Below are positions 37,590 through 47,879 of a stretch of DNA of 64,000 nucleotides, piece after piece. The notes beneath the pieces are model-generated. The model ran no database searches. It saw only the letters and a program-made list of their open reading frames with translations, and was not told where the DNA came from. Every line of letters begins with the position of its first letter. Position 1 is the first letter of the stretch. The stretch is from contig VTFK01000070.1 in assembly GCA_009617715.1 (NCBI GenBank), positions 682,001 through 746,000 of the forward strand. Reading direction: 5' to 3'. This DNA comes from Plectrocnemia conspersa (Eukaryota; Arthropoda; Insecta; Trichoptera; Polycentropodidae). The position numbers and the translations under genes are program-made.

Positions 37590-39700
37590 ATATATATAAT
37601 AAAAAAGCCCATTGAATAAATAAATATACCCCTAGGAGTAAAACATGTGTTATGCGATGCCGTGAAGAGTTTCGTATGATGGTTGTAAACGAGACAACGG
37701 ATTTTTTTGGTATATATTTAAGTAAGATAGCTGAAAACCTTCACGACATCGACATATCGATGCGTATACATTTAGTGAAAATGTAGGATTAGCGATCTAT
37801 TCGTTATATTTAAAAACGAATCCTACATACAGGTTAGGTTATAAATGCATGAAAGTTGAGAAACTGTAATTTTTAATAAGTAAACAGTGGTGAATGCTAA
37901 TTATAAATTTTACTTATTTAAATACGTGGTGGTGAATTCATTTCGCTACATTCACGTATACATTTTTTTATGTAATTGTATATGCGGATCATGAGGGGTG
38001 CTGCATAATTATATTCTTACTATTTGCATATTTTGTTCTATTGAGTTGAGGAGCTCGAAAATAAACAAATTGTTCAATACAATTACGAAAATTGCAGCAT
38101 CTTTCAATATCCGTAGTAAAAGTTAAAAAATATTTTAATATATATATATTATAAACATGAGTGAATGTCAAACTTTATTGTAATGATAAATCTGTAGATG
38201 GTGTTTTAGATTATATAAATTTAATACATAGGCGTATTCTTTGTTCGTAAAACTGTGTGGTTCCCATATATAATCGCCCCCATCCATTTCTATTCACACA
38301 TTGATACGATAATCTCTCCTTTATGCACAACCCTTAGAAGGAAAACAATATGTTCATTTACATACACACAATATTGTGTGTGTGTGTATATACATATATA
38401 TATTTATTATATTTATTTATAAATCATTAAATCTCTTCTTAGATCTATTTATATAGAATTTAAATTGAGATCCACGTGCACAAGTTTGGCAAACACTCGG
38501 AATGGCGTCAGCATTCACCACTGATCGGTGAACAGAATCGGATTACTTATAAGGAACAGCCACACGGATTTTTATGTATACTCGTAATAAAAATACATTT
38601 TCAACGGCTTACTTCGTTATTACACCTGCACGTGTGTATGTATGAATTACTCATTACAGAATAAACCATGACATGATTATTTTATCTAACTTTATCCGCT
38701 ATAAATGTATGTAGTTCATAATATTTTGTTGTAAGTGTATACCTATTATTATATTATATACAATTATACAAAATTATATATTATTATTCATTACGATGAT
38801 TTAAGTAATTTAATTTAAAGAATCGGAAATTGTTATTATAATTATGTAGTTTTTTTATTTTGATATAAAACGATTCTGATGCGTTTACTGTCGGATAAAA
38901 TGAAAATTGATAATTTTTACTCTTTCAGAGATTTAAATATGGAAAAAACTATATTTTAGCATTAATAACATTATACTCGTAGTAAGATATTTGTACGCCA
39001 TAATAATATGTGTATGAATATATCTTAGCTGTAAGATATATTCATACATAAATACATATGTAACAATTATTGTCTGAGCTTTTTTTCATGAATTATTTGT
39101 GTGGTAAAATATGTGTATTCTTAAATTTTATTGCTAATAAAATTCCTTAAAAAATATAATATTTTTTATTTTCATGAATCATATTGTATAATTAACCAAA
39201 AAAAACACAGCCACCGGTGACTGCCATCAATTGTTACCAATGTGCCATGGCAGTGATAGGTAACTGTCAATACTGAATAAAAGGTCCTCACGCTCCGACA
39301 GTCACTCGTTAACGTTGTTTTCTCATTGGACATGACTGACACGGCGTTTCTGCATAAAATGTACACCAGACTTGAAAAAAATTTAAATACATTATATCAA
39401 AAAAAGTAGATTGATTTTAATTTATTCTTCTATGAGCTATATTACAAAATATGTAGATTTTCATAATAAAAAAAAATATGTTGTGCTAATTTAAAAGAAT
39501 AATTAATATTTTACATACGTTTTATTAATTTTTACATTAATTATACGTGCATTTTCAGTTGACAAAGAAACTTTTTTACGAAAAAGAAACTTTATTGCTT
39601 GCACATACAATAATATTTTTAGAAAAAAATATGATAAGAAATTAAAATTAGTCATAATTTAAAAAAAATTAAGACATAAAATGATATAATAAAAATATGC
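36910..39700. other. AT-rich intergenic DNA with (AT)n tract
   Basis: No supported gene. A long (AT)n-type microsatellite runs at 37519-37600. A GC-richer patch at 38470-38600 has a 62-codon ORF without motif. A small ORF on the minus strand at 39172-39366 is not convincing. Confidence 0.45.
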
Positions 39701-39706
39701 ATTTTT

Positions 39707-39850
39707 TGGCAGAAACACGTATTTTTGGCAAATTCAGTATTATTCAACATAGTCTCCTTGTGAGTCTATACACTTTTCACAATGATGCTCCCATCTCTTT
39801 AATCCGTCTAAATAGTAGTTGGCATATTGTTCTGCAAAAAACCTGAAAAA
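39707..39850 (-). mobile_element. mariner-like transposase C-terminal fragment
   Basis: Minus-strand translation gives FFAEQYANYYLDGLKRWEHH, then CEKCIDSQGDYVE and a stop. The pattern DG(I/L)-x-x-(W/L)-x-x-R/H-x-x-K-CI-x-x-x-GDYVE is the conserved C-terminus of mariner-type transposases. Only this piece survives. A TTTTTCAG sequence just upstream resembles a splice acceptor, but I see no supporting exon. Confidence 0.55.
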
Positions 39851-39956
39851 TGCACACAATAGAAATTTTGCAAATTTTAAGAAAATAATAATTACTGGTA
39901 TTTTTTAATCTTTTATGAATTACATACATGTATATTCTGTGATTTTTTTTCAAGAC

Positions 39957-40226
39957 TCACATTCTATAAATTCTTCTTAGTACTGTATTATTGCTCAAAT
40001 GAATTTTTTTGATAATATCAACGTTAGCTATTGCTTCACTTATAGCCAGCAGAATGAGTTCTTCGCCATTAATAATCGGTTTTTCCGATTTACTTATCAG
40101 TAACGAAATATTATTAGAAGCATAAAACACATCATCATTTTGTTCAGATGAAGTTAAAAGAGTTATGCCAATGTTTTTTGTGTCATTCTTTTTTATTTTG
40201 TTTAAATAAGTATATTTTCGAACCAC
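39957..40226 (-). pseudogene. hAT transposase fragment (ZBED/SCAND3-like)
   Basis: An 89-codon minus-strand ORF. The second half, KSEKPIINGEELILLAISEA followed by KKIHLSNNTVLRRIYRM, matches the conserved block of hAT transposases of the ZBED5/SCAND3 group, in which IPLSN-T-RRI-M precedes the RNase H fold. It stops right after RRIYRM, before any catalytic residue. It may belong to the same decayed island as the mariner piece downstream on that strand. Confidence 0.7.
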
Positions 40227-40408
40227 GATATTTCATTAAATTTTTGATTATTTTTAAGAATACATTATTAGTCAACTGTGAATATCTATCTGATACCCTT
40301 TAACCTAAAGCACTTTGCAAGTTGATAATAAAAATATAAAATTTTCAATGTCATAAATATTTACAGTATTAATTATAATAATCTATAATTATAATTAACT
40401 TACCATCA

Positions 40409-40530
40409 CGATAGCCAAGTGGTATAGGTTAGTGACTATTAAGACCTGGATTCAAATTCTATATGGACCCTAGAGTTTTTAAATTTCTATAGTGTCTGGG
40501 AGATCGGATCTATTGATATATACTTACAAT
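40409..40530 (+). repeat. tRNA-derived SINE fragment
   Basis: ATAGCCAAGTGG at about 40411 resembles a Pol III A box (TRGCNNAGYNGG). GGATTCAAATTC at 40448-40459 resembles the B box (GGTTCRANTCC) with the usual spacing of about 30-40 bp. The tRNA acceptor stem is not conserved, so this is a SINE head and not a tRNA gene. The body runs out by about 40530. Confidence 0.6.
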
Positions 40531-40539
40531 TACAATAAA

Positions 40540-42687
40540 AACAATTTATATTTTCCTAGATTTTCCTAATCTCACGAAAGAATATTGTGATACTTATACA
40601 TTTCTCTGATTTTAAACTTACCATATAGCAGAAGTTTTCAACTGCTTTACATCATTTGTCGATTGGAAAGTTTTAAGATAATTATCGTTAGGCTTTTGGT
40701 ATTATATTTCCAATTGTGGAGCTAGGACATTATATATTTAACAAAGCATATTTAAATCGTTATCTGATCTTTGCGAATGATAAATAATATGTTATCTGAT
40801 CTATTTCTGTCAAAAAGCTATCCATAATAAAAGAAGTTTTTTTTTTATCACTGTAAAGCAACAATTCTTATGTAATGTAACAATTCAGTGACCACTGTTT
40901 TAATGAAGAAACTTTGCGTTAATATATTTTCTCACATTTTGACTGAACTGTTCGACGATTTTTAACATTCGGGATGAAATATATATGTTTACTGAAAGTA
41001 ATCTTTATTTATTGCTTTCTTTAAAAGAATATTTATTACAAACCTATACAAACTCTCGTTTCATCGAAGATTAAACAACATCTATTGGGATAATAGAGAA
41101 AGATTTATTCACTTCTACAAATACAATACTAAAGATAAAAAGAATAAAAACAGTTTAAAAGTATTTTATTATTTATTTTGTAAGAAATAATGACTACATA
41201 ATAAAAACACTTTATATTTAAATTTTATGACACATTTTAAAAATTCACAATATAGTAATTTTTATTTCAATTTTATATAATATAAGAATTAGTAAAAAAA
41301 TAATTCAATAAACTCCATAATATAGTATTATAAAAATAGGTATTACAATTTGGCAGACACAATATTTATTATAATGCATAAGTATTATATATGTATATAT
41401 ATATATTAAAACTTATATTATAGATTATATGTTGTATGTATTATATAATATATTATATTGATTATTAGAGATATATTTGATAATTAAATGAAAAAAACAT
41501 GTTGCAGAAAAAGATTATGATTAAATGTTAATAGACATTTTGATTAATATGTTATTTTTTAAAATACATTTAGCTTTAAAATTAAAAAAAAAATAAGATA
41601 AAAAATCATGAAATGGAATAGTTGAATCAATATGCAACAAATAAAAATCAGAAATATATCAAGCAGTAATTAATGGAGTGATAATAATATGTTTAATTTT
41701 TAATGACAATATTAAAAAATGTGTCTTTTTATACCTATGTATGTATATAAAACATTTTTACTATCAAATTGAAAATATTGAATATGAGTGTAAAAATGTT
41801 GTCACTTCCAAAATACATATGTATGATCAGTATTTTGAGAGAAATGGATTTTATAAAAGATATTGAATCTTTAAAACGTCGCAAATATATAAATTAAAAT
41901 ATTATTAATAATTGTAAAGCTTCGTTGTTAAGTTTTGATAGGTAACCATATATAGTTTTTTTTAAATATTGTGCTCAATTATTTTTTTAATATTTACAAA
42001 TTATATTTCTTAGTAATAAAATATGGTATAACAGAATCACAACCAACGAGTGGCTTATAATCATCTTTGTTTTAATTTCCATATTTTCTCATTAACATGA
42101 ATTCACTTTTAGATTAAATTCTAACCTTTTATATTTAATTAATTTTTAATTGTTCAATAGACAGACAAACTTCTTTTAAGTAAAAAGTTGTAAAAATAGT
42201 ATGACAGAAAATTAATATTAATATGATATCATTGTAAAATCCGTGATGTAAACTATGCCACTTTGCAAGCGTAAGAAAGTTTAAAAATCAAAATAGATGA
42301 CACCTGCATAAGAACCAAAATCGTGGAGATAAGGACGATTTATAAGCGGTTGAATTTCTCCATAAAAAATACTCATCTAAGAACACTGGAACTGTGAGGT
42401 ATTCATCATTAGCCTATCCGCGAACTACACTCAAATATTGGGTCAGATTTACATGGAATCTACAACTGGCGAGAGAACTCTTGTCAGCCGACTTAAATCA
42501 GCTAAGATGGACAACTGAAAAAACACTTCACACAATGCCTCTCTTTGATGAAGTAACAACCAGCTACTACCAATTCCAAAATTGACCATTAAAGAAAATT
42601 AATGTTAATGAGAAATATGAATTTAAGATTCAGACCAATTATTTTTATTATAAATAAAATTAATATTAGACTAAAATTTTCTTAAAA
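40540..42687. other. AT-rich intergenic DNA
   Basis: Very AT-rich. The only stretch with protein-like composition is a 63-codon plus-strand ORF at 42394-42585 containing LRWTTEKTLHTMPLFDEV and ending SYYQFQN. I do not recognise it; it could be a relic of a transposon. Confidence 0.4.
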
Positions 42688-43425
42688 CCCGTATTGAAAA
42701 TATACATAAATTTATTATCCTACATATGTACATATTTACACCTAATCCTATATATACATACAGAAATTGAATAAACTATACTAATAACCTGTGTTAAATA
42801 TATACACAAATTAATTAACATATTCACACCTTAATATGTATATAGATACATATACAAAAATTGCCTAAATAATACTAATAAACTGTGTTGAATTTATACA
42901 TTAATTAACCCTTTGACGCGTTAATCAAAAATAATGTTTAATTGTTTAAAAATACTAATTTTATCTTGATACTGTGTTTAAATGTTCTGATTTTTAAATT
43001 TTTATTTATTTATAATGATATTTTATGTTTATTCACAAAATAAAGTTTTTTCTTGAAAAGCATTTTTTTTATTCATTTTTGCGTAAAGAGATAAAAAAAT
43101 CATTTGGGCAACTTTAGTTGATTTCTGCGTTCAAAGGGTTAATTATCCTAAATATATCTACATTTATACAACTAAATCCTATATATACATACGGAATTTG
43201 CTTAAATAATACTAACAACCTGTGTGGAATACATACATAAACAAATTATCCTAAATATATTCACACCTAAATTCTATATAAACACACGAAAACTGCCTGG
43301 ACTAAGCTAATAGCCTGTGTTGAATATAAATATATACATTGATTAATTGTCTTAAGTATATGTATATATTTACACCTAAATCCTATATAGTATATAGGTT
43401 CGAAAACTGCCTAAATCATACAAAA
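42688..43425. repeat. Tandem array of five ~94-103 bp units
   Basis: Units begin with CTGTGTTGAATA-like sequence at about 42688, 42789, 42883, 43220 and 43315. Each contains ATCCTAAATATAT, CACCTAAATCCTATATA and GCCTAAATAATACTAATA blocks. Unit lengths are about 101, 94, 103 (after removing the MITE insertion), 95 and about 110. The copies are diverged, with no coding potential. Confidence 0.85.
42909..43138. mobile_element. TTAA MITE (piggyBac-type) inside the tandem array
   Basis: 230 bp with termini CCCTTTGACGC and, inverted at the right end, CCCTTTGAACGC. TTAA flanks both sides (42905-42908 and 43139-43142). It splits the third tandem unit, so it is younger than the array. It has no coding capacity. 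Confidence 0.85.
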
Positions 43426-43429
43426 AATG

Positions 43430-44790
43430 GACTAAAACAATACACAGTTGAAATGAATTAATTTTTGTTAATGATATAGTTTTTATTTTATGGTTGTCTC
43501 ATGTGATGTTTCTAACCCTCAAATATACATAGATATTTAAAATAACAATTGCGAATGGATCAAACATTTTAAAATTATTTCAATTTACATATGGTCAACA
43601 GTATTGATCGGTTTTTTTGATATAACTTTAAAAAATCTATAGCACTAACCATTGAATAAAATGTTTCATAAGAAGCTTTTACTTTTTATTCTAAAAACAA
43701 AGCATACGCAGATTTATTGCAAATAGTTGAGGCAATTTCCGTATGTATATATTGGATTTTTTTAATAATGTAACAGTGAATAGATTGTGTTATTTATCAA
43801 TAGGGAGTAATTATTTTGTCCAAGGGAAATTATTAATAGTAATGGTTAAATGTAAATAACATTTTAGAAAAAGTTGCTAATTAACAATTGTTTTAGTATG
43901 TCCTAAAACATTATGTTACTATAAAATCAATAATACTTCACCAGGTACAAAATGTTACATTAATATAAAATATATATTTATACACACACATATACTCATT
44001 TTCAACCGTTTATATACAAAGCTATATAGTTAGCTATTTAACTTGTTTCTTTAAATATTATATGTGAATATCAGGAATTTATTTTTAATAAAAAACTTCA
44101 TAGTAAAGTCGCAATTTTTAGAATATGTTATAATAATATTTTATAAGTAGTCAAGTTTGAAGATTCATGAAAAATAATATTGTAAATATGTAGTTTTAAC
44201 TATTGAAACATTTAGACCTCTATTGCTATTGACATTGAAATATTATATAATTATCTTTTCATTTCAGATTTAAAAATATTTTTATTATATGTTATTTAAT
44301 GCATTAATTAAAAAGCAATAATCGTAATTAATTAATATTTATTTAAACATATTTATCAAAAAATATGTAGTGTAATAAATGCACAGGTCGGTACGACATT
44401 AAAAATATATCAGGATTACAATTATTTAAAAAAAAAATGCTCTTCCTTATTAACATTTTAATTATGTGATCAATAGTAATATAATTATATATGGTAGAAA
44501 TAAACTCTAAAGGCTAAGCTATTTTTAGATGTAATTTTTGTTTAAAAAAATGGTTTTTGCCAATATTATAGTATCTACGAAGCTTTAAAGAGTAATGAAA
44601 TAATGTATTAAATACATTATTATTGATACAGCTATTTAAATATATGTTTTACCTTTGGAATGATATTTTTTTAAGCACAATATTTAATTTTCAATATATG
44701 GTACTTATTTATTTGCAATTTTTTTTTCAATACAACGATAGTTACACATTATTATTTGATGATAATGTTGATGCTAGTTATATAATGCAT
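43430..44790. other. AT-rich intergenic DNA
   Basis: No gene or repeat recognised. It probably includes the 3' flank or 3' UTR of the minus-strand zinc-finger gene near 44400-44797, with several AATAAA-like signals on that strand. Confidence 0.4.
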
Positions 44791-44797
44791 TGAAATA

Positions 44798-45911
44798 TTA
44801 TATTCTGGGTCTTTTATTATCGTTCGGTATATAAGTCGAAGTTGATGGTCTTTTATATATTGGTATTTGATTAGAATAACCAAACCTTTCTTGAACGTTA
44901 GGCGTAAATGAACTATCCTGCATATGTCTGCTTATGAATCTGAATTGGCACTCGTGCTCGTGGTGAAAAAAGAGCTCCGATCGTATTTCGTAAGATTTGC
45001 GGCATCTGTGGCATGTGAACGGCCCTTTTTCAGAATGAGTGAAAAGGTGTACGCGAAGGCTTTGTTTCACGTCGAAAAATCTCATGCATACGTAGCATTG
45101 GTATGGAGTTTCTTCTGCGAAAGAATACATTTTATTTTAGTATACATAAACATACAATACATATATAAAAAAAAAACACTTTGTAATCAAACATACTACA
45201 AGAATTGATTTATTATAGTTCTATGATTTATTAAAATACTACAGATGGTCCTATGTAAAATCTCCCTCTAATATTTTTTTTATTTTTAGTGTAATAAAAT
45301 TAAGTATTTATTACACTAAAAATATTAGAGAATATTTTAAGTCCATAGTTTATATATGCTAAGAAGCTCTAATGTATAATTCAGTATATGTTTCACCGAT
45401 TACGTAAGAATATTTCAAAGAATTTTTGAATAAGGCAACATACTTAACCTATATTATTAGGTTATCCCAGTAATGATCGTCGTTTTTCTAATTTAAGTTT
45501 TAACAGTCAATTGTACTTTGACAGTTGATATAGTACGTATCTGTTTTGGTGCAGTTTTCAAAATTAAAAAACTAAAGACTTACCCATATGGTGTCGAAGA
45601 TGCGCTTGCAGTAGCCAATATCTAGTGAAGCACATGCCGCAAACTTGGCAATTCACGGTCCTGATGTTAGGATACAGGACCAAGTCTTCGGCTGTTACAG
45701 GATCGTGCACTTTTCCGCAACGCCTGCATGGAAGTGGTAGCTTGGGATAAGGTGGGGGTTCAGTCTGTACGACTTCCGGTTGCGACGTATGCAAAACGCC
45801 GCAGCTGACACAGTTTGAAGTTCCCTCTGAATTTGCATCCATTTTGGATCGGAGACAGGCTATTTCTGCCAGCGTCCTCAGATTGTTTGTTTCGTAATTG
45901 TTGAGTTGCAT
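44798..45911 (-). CDS. C2H2 zinc-finger protein, two coding exons
   Basis: Exon 1 is 45911-45584 and exon 2 is 45114-44798. Donor G|GTAAGT and acceptor TTCGCAG|AA join in frame (codon G|AA), giving 214 residues. ZF1 is CQVCGMCF...HLRHH (C88-H108), ZF2 is CYVCMRFF...HLFTH (C116-H136) and ZF3 is CHRCRKSYEIR...HHEHEC (C144-C165), whose last ligand appears to be Cys. Upstream CVSC (34-37) and CRRC (62-65) pairs may form an extra zinc knuckle. The linker ETPYQC resembles the Krueppel TGEKPYxC linker. The tail NDNKRPRI may be a nuclear signal. A stop lies in frame just before ATG 45911, so this start is well supported. It is likely a DNA-binding nuclear regulator; targets are unknown and no ortholog is recognised. 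Confidence 0.85.
45268..45331. repeat. Foldback repeat in the zinc-finger gene intron
   Basis: Perfect 18-bp arms (45281-45298 and 45307-45324; TATTTTTAGTGTAATAAA and its complement) surround an 8-nt loop, with an outer CTAATATT/AATATTAG extension. It is likely a MITE remnant lying in the 469-bp intron. Confidence 0.8.
45457..45560 (+). mobile_element. mariner-like terminus (fragment)
   Basis: TTAGGTTATCCCAGTAATG resembles the mariner inverted-repeat start (TTAGGTTGTCCCA type) and is preceded by ATTA. No transposase or second end is found; it lies in the zinc-finger gene intron. Confidence 0.4.
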
Positions 45912-45966
45912 GAGTTAAGTATAATTTACTCCCAAGAAAGAATTCAGTCAAAGGTCTATACCGTGC
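45912..45966 (-). other. Possible 5' UTR exon part of the zinc-finger gene
   Basis: On the minus strand a good acceptor (TTTTTTAACAG|GCACGG) ends at 45967, and the sequence runs without a break into the start codon at 45911. The reading frame holds a stop just before the ATG, consistent with untranslated leader. Upstream leader exons may lie near 46080-46150, where a CRE-like GACGTC occurs. Confidence 0.4.
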
Positions 45967-46348
45967 CTGTTAAAAAATAATAATAAAACATTATTATAAT
46001 TAAAAATGTATATAAAATGTTTAACTATACTAATACATATTTATAAAAAAAATATATAGTAATGCACACCTAAAATAAATGTGTGCCATCCGATATAAAT
46101 GCGTTCTCGAGCGCTGACGTCCTGGCCGCAATAGAAAAGAATTAGGGATGCAATCGCGACTTTCTCAGTCAATAAGGATTGCGTTAAAGTTTTCGATGAA
46201 GTCACATTAAAATATATATAAAACAGAATATACTGTTTAAAGAATGATGAAATGACTTTGCTCGGCCAAACTTATACGTCAACAATCAGATTATCTTATA
46301 TATGTTTAATAATGAATTATTTAATTGAAAACACTTTCTTTATGTTAA

Positions 46349-46564
46349 TTAAACGAATTTCGAATGTACCACTAAGAATATTTTCCTTAGTGCTATTATA
46401 TAATTAAATTCATATCCCCATTGGTCGATGTACTCTAATAAAGAGTCGACAGAAGTCAGTGCCGTGATGTGACTAATGCAATTTGAAGTTTCTTCTTCAA
46501 TTGTATCCTCATCCTTTTCCACTTCATGTTGATTGGGGCTGGACACAATTTCTGCATCACTCAT
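46349..46564 (-). CDS. Acidic ORF, possible exon or small gene
   Basis: 71 codons from ATG 46564, preceded by an in-frame TGA. The first half is strongly acidic (SSPNQHEVEKDEDTIEEE), then LTSVDSLLEYIDQWGYEF, which looks like a helical protein. The last ~13 residues look noncoding, so a splice donor may lie near 46385. I cannot connect it in frame to the zinc-finger exon, whose frame is closed upstream. It could be the first exon of another transcript. Confidence 0.3.
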   Translation of the reverse strand: MSDAEIVSSPNQHEVEKDEDTIEEETSNCISHITALTSVDSLLEYIDQWGYEFNYIIALRKIFLVVHSKFV

Positions 46565-46569
46565 AAATT

Positions 46570-46985
46570 GAAATCGTTTGAATCACGTTCCATCCTCTCC
46601 TCGACATTTTATTTATCGGCATTTTCTAAGCCCTTCAAATTTGCCATTAATTCTTATGTTTCAGATATCTCACTTGGTTTGCCATTATTATATATAAAAA
46701 TTATACCCTAATATTGAATTAGTGGCATCTCTAATAATAATAATAATCCAATAACTTTTTAAAGTACAACAATATAAATTTAAGATAATCTTCAACGTGA
46801 GTTAAATTAAGAAAGAGCATTATTTAATAATAGAACTGCTTACCATGCTTTTAATTTTATCACTTTTATTTTAAAACAATCTTTATAGAATAAACATCAA
46901 CAATAACCAACAGGAAGGTCAATAATTACAAACTACTTTGCTTTTTCTGTATAATTTTATTGGTTTCAAATGTACACAAATTTTT
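46570..46985. other. AT-rich intergenic DNA
   Basis: No gene or repeat recognised. Part may be the promoter of the minus-strand ORF or the zinc-finger gene. Confidence 0.35.
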
Positions 46986-46989
46986 TTAA

Positions 46990-47700
46990 GCTCAGTAATT
47001 GTTTTGGAGAAGTGAGGTAGAAACAGAAGCGTATGTTAAAGAATTAGAAATAGCACTAAATAAATTAAAAAATAATAACTCGCTAGAGAGCGACATATTA
47101 CAGAAAAAATACTTAAATATTGTGATTCTAAATTACTCCACACATTACATAACATACTAGAAAAAATATGGAAAACCGAACACCGAACCGATATGCCCCA
47201 TACATAAAAAGGGTGATGCACTCGAATCCAAAAACTATAGAGGGATTAAATTACTAGACACATCATATATAGTAAATAGACTACCATATGCGGAAAAACA
47301 AATTGGACATTACCAGTACGGTTTCCGTTCGAACCGTGCGACAACAGACCAAATTTTCCTTCTACGCCAAATATTGAAAAGGACACAGGAATTTGACATC
47401 GCAATTTCAATGGCTAAATTAGAAGTGCCAAAAAAGCTTATTAGGATTACATTAAAAAGGATAGAGTGTATAATAAAAAATCAAAATGATACATCAGAAC
47501 CTTATCACGCGAGGAATGAACTTTCGTGTGCCCTCTTTAATATGGCAGTGTCCGAGACTTGGGTTGTTGGGACACGCATATGACATTGATATTATAGGTA
47601 GATCCCGAGAAGCGATGACCGAGGCTTTCAAAAGGTTAGAGAAATCATAAATTAAGTTGGGCTTTCGAACCAAAACCCTGAAGATTTCATAGGTCATAAA
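46990..47700 (+). mobile_element. Decayed RTE-like LINE, RT region
   Basis: Plus-strand frames give VETEAYVKELEIALNKLKNN, then KLLHTLHNILEKIWKTE, CPIHKKGDALESKNYRGI (RT domain 1), IGHYQYGFRSNRATTDQIF (domain 2a), ARNELSCALFN (box B region) and LLGHAYDIDIIGRSREAM (box C, with YADD changed to AYDI). Several internal deletions and frameshifts separate them; box A is deleted. The order is collinear, so this is one dead element. Confidence 0.85.
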
Positions 47701-47879
47701 AAAATGTATCGTGAGTTTTAGTGAGAATCGGAAAGTGTAATTTAACAGGAAAATGTAAATTTCTCAAATTAATAATTATTATTATTTATAACATAATTAT
47801 GTGTACTAAACAAACTTGAGCTCAATTCTCAATTAAATAAAATAAATGTAAATTGTTGAAATGATGAATATTATTGCAT

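Noticed and set aside
39850..39870. Splice acceptor before the mariner fragment, hinting at a domesticated gene
   Set aside because: TTTTTCAG occurs often by chance in AT-rich DNA and no upstream exon joins in frame.
40409..40480. tRNA gene
   Set aside because: A and B boxes are present but no acceptor or anticodon stem pairs; better explained as a SINE head.
42688..43425. CRISPR array
   Set aside because: Unit length (~100 bp), no uniform spacers, diverged copies and eukaryotic context make this an ordinary tandem repeat.
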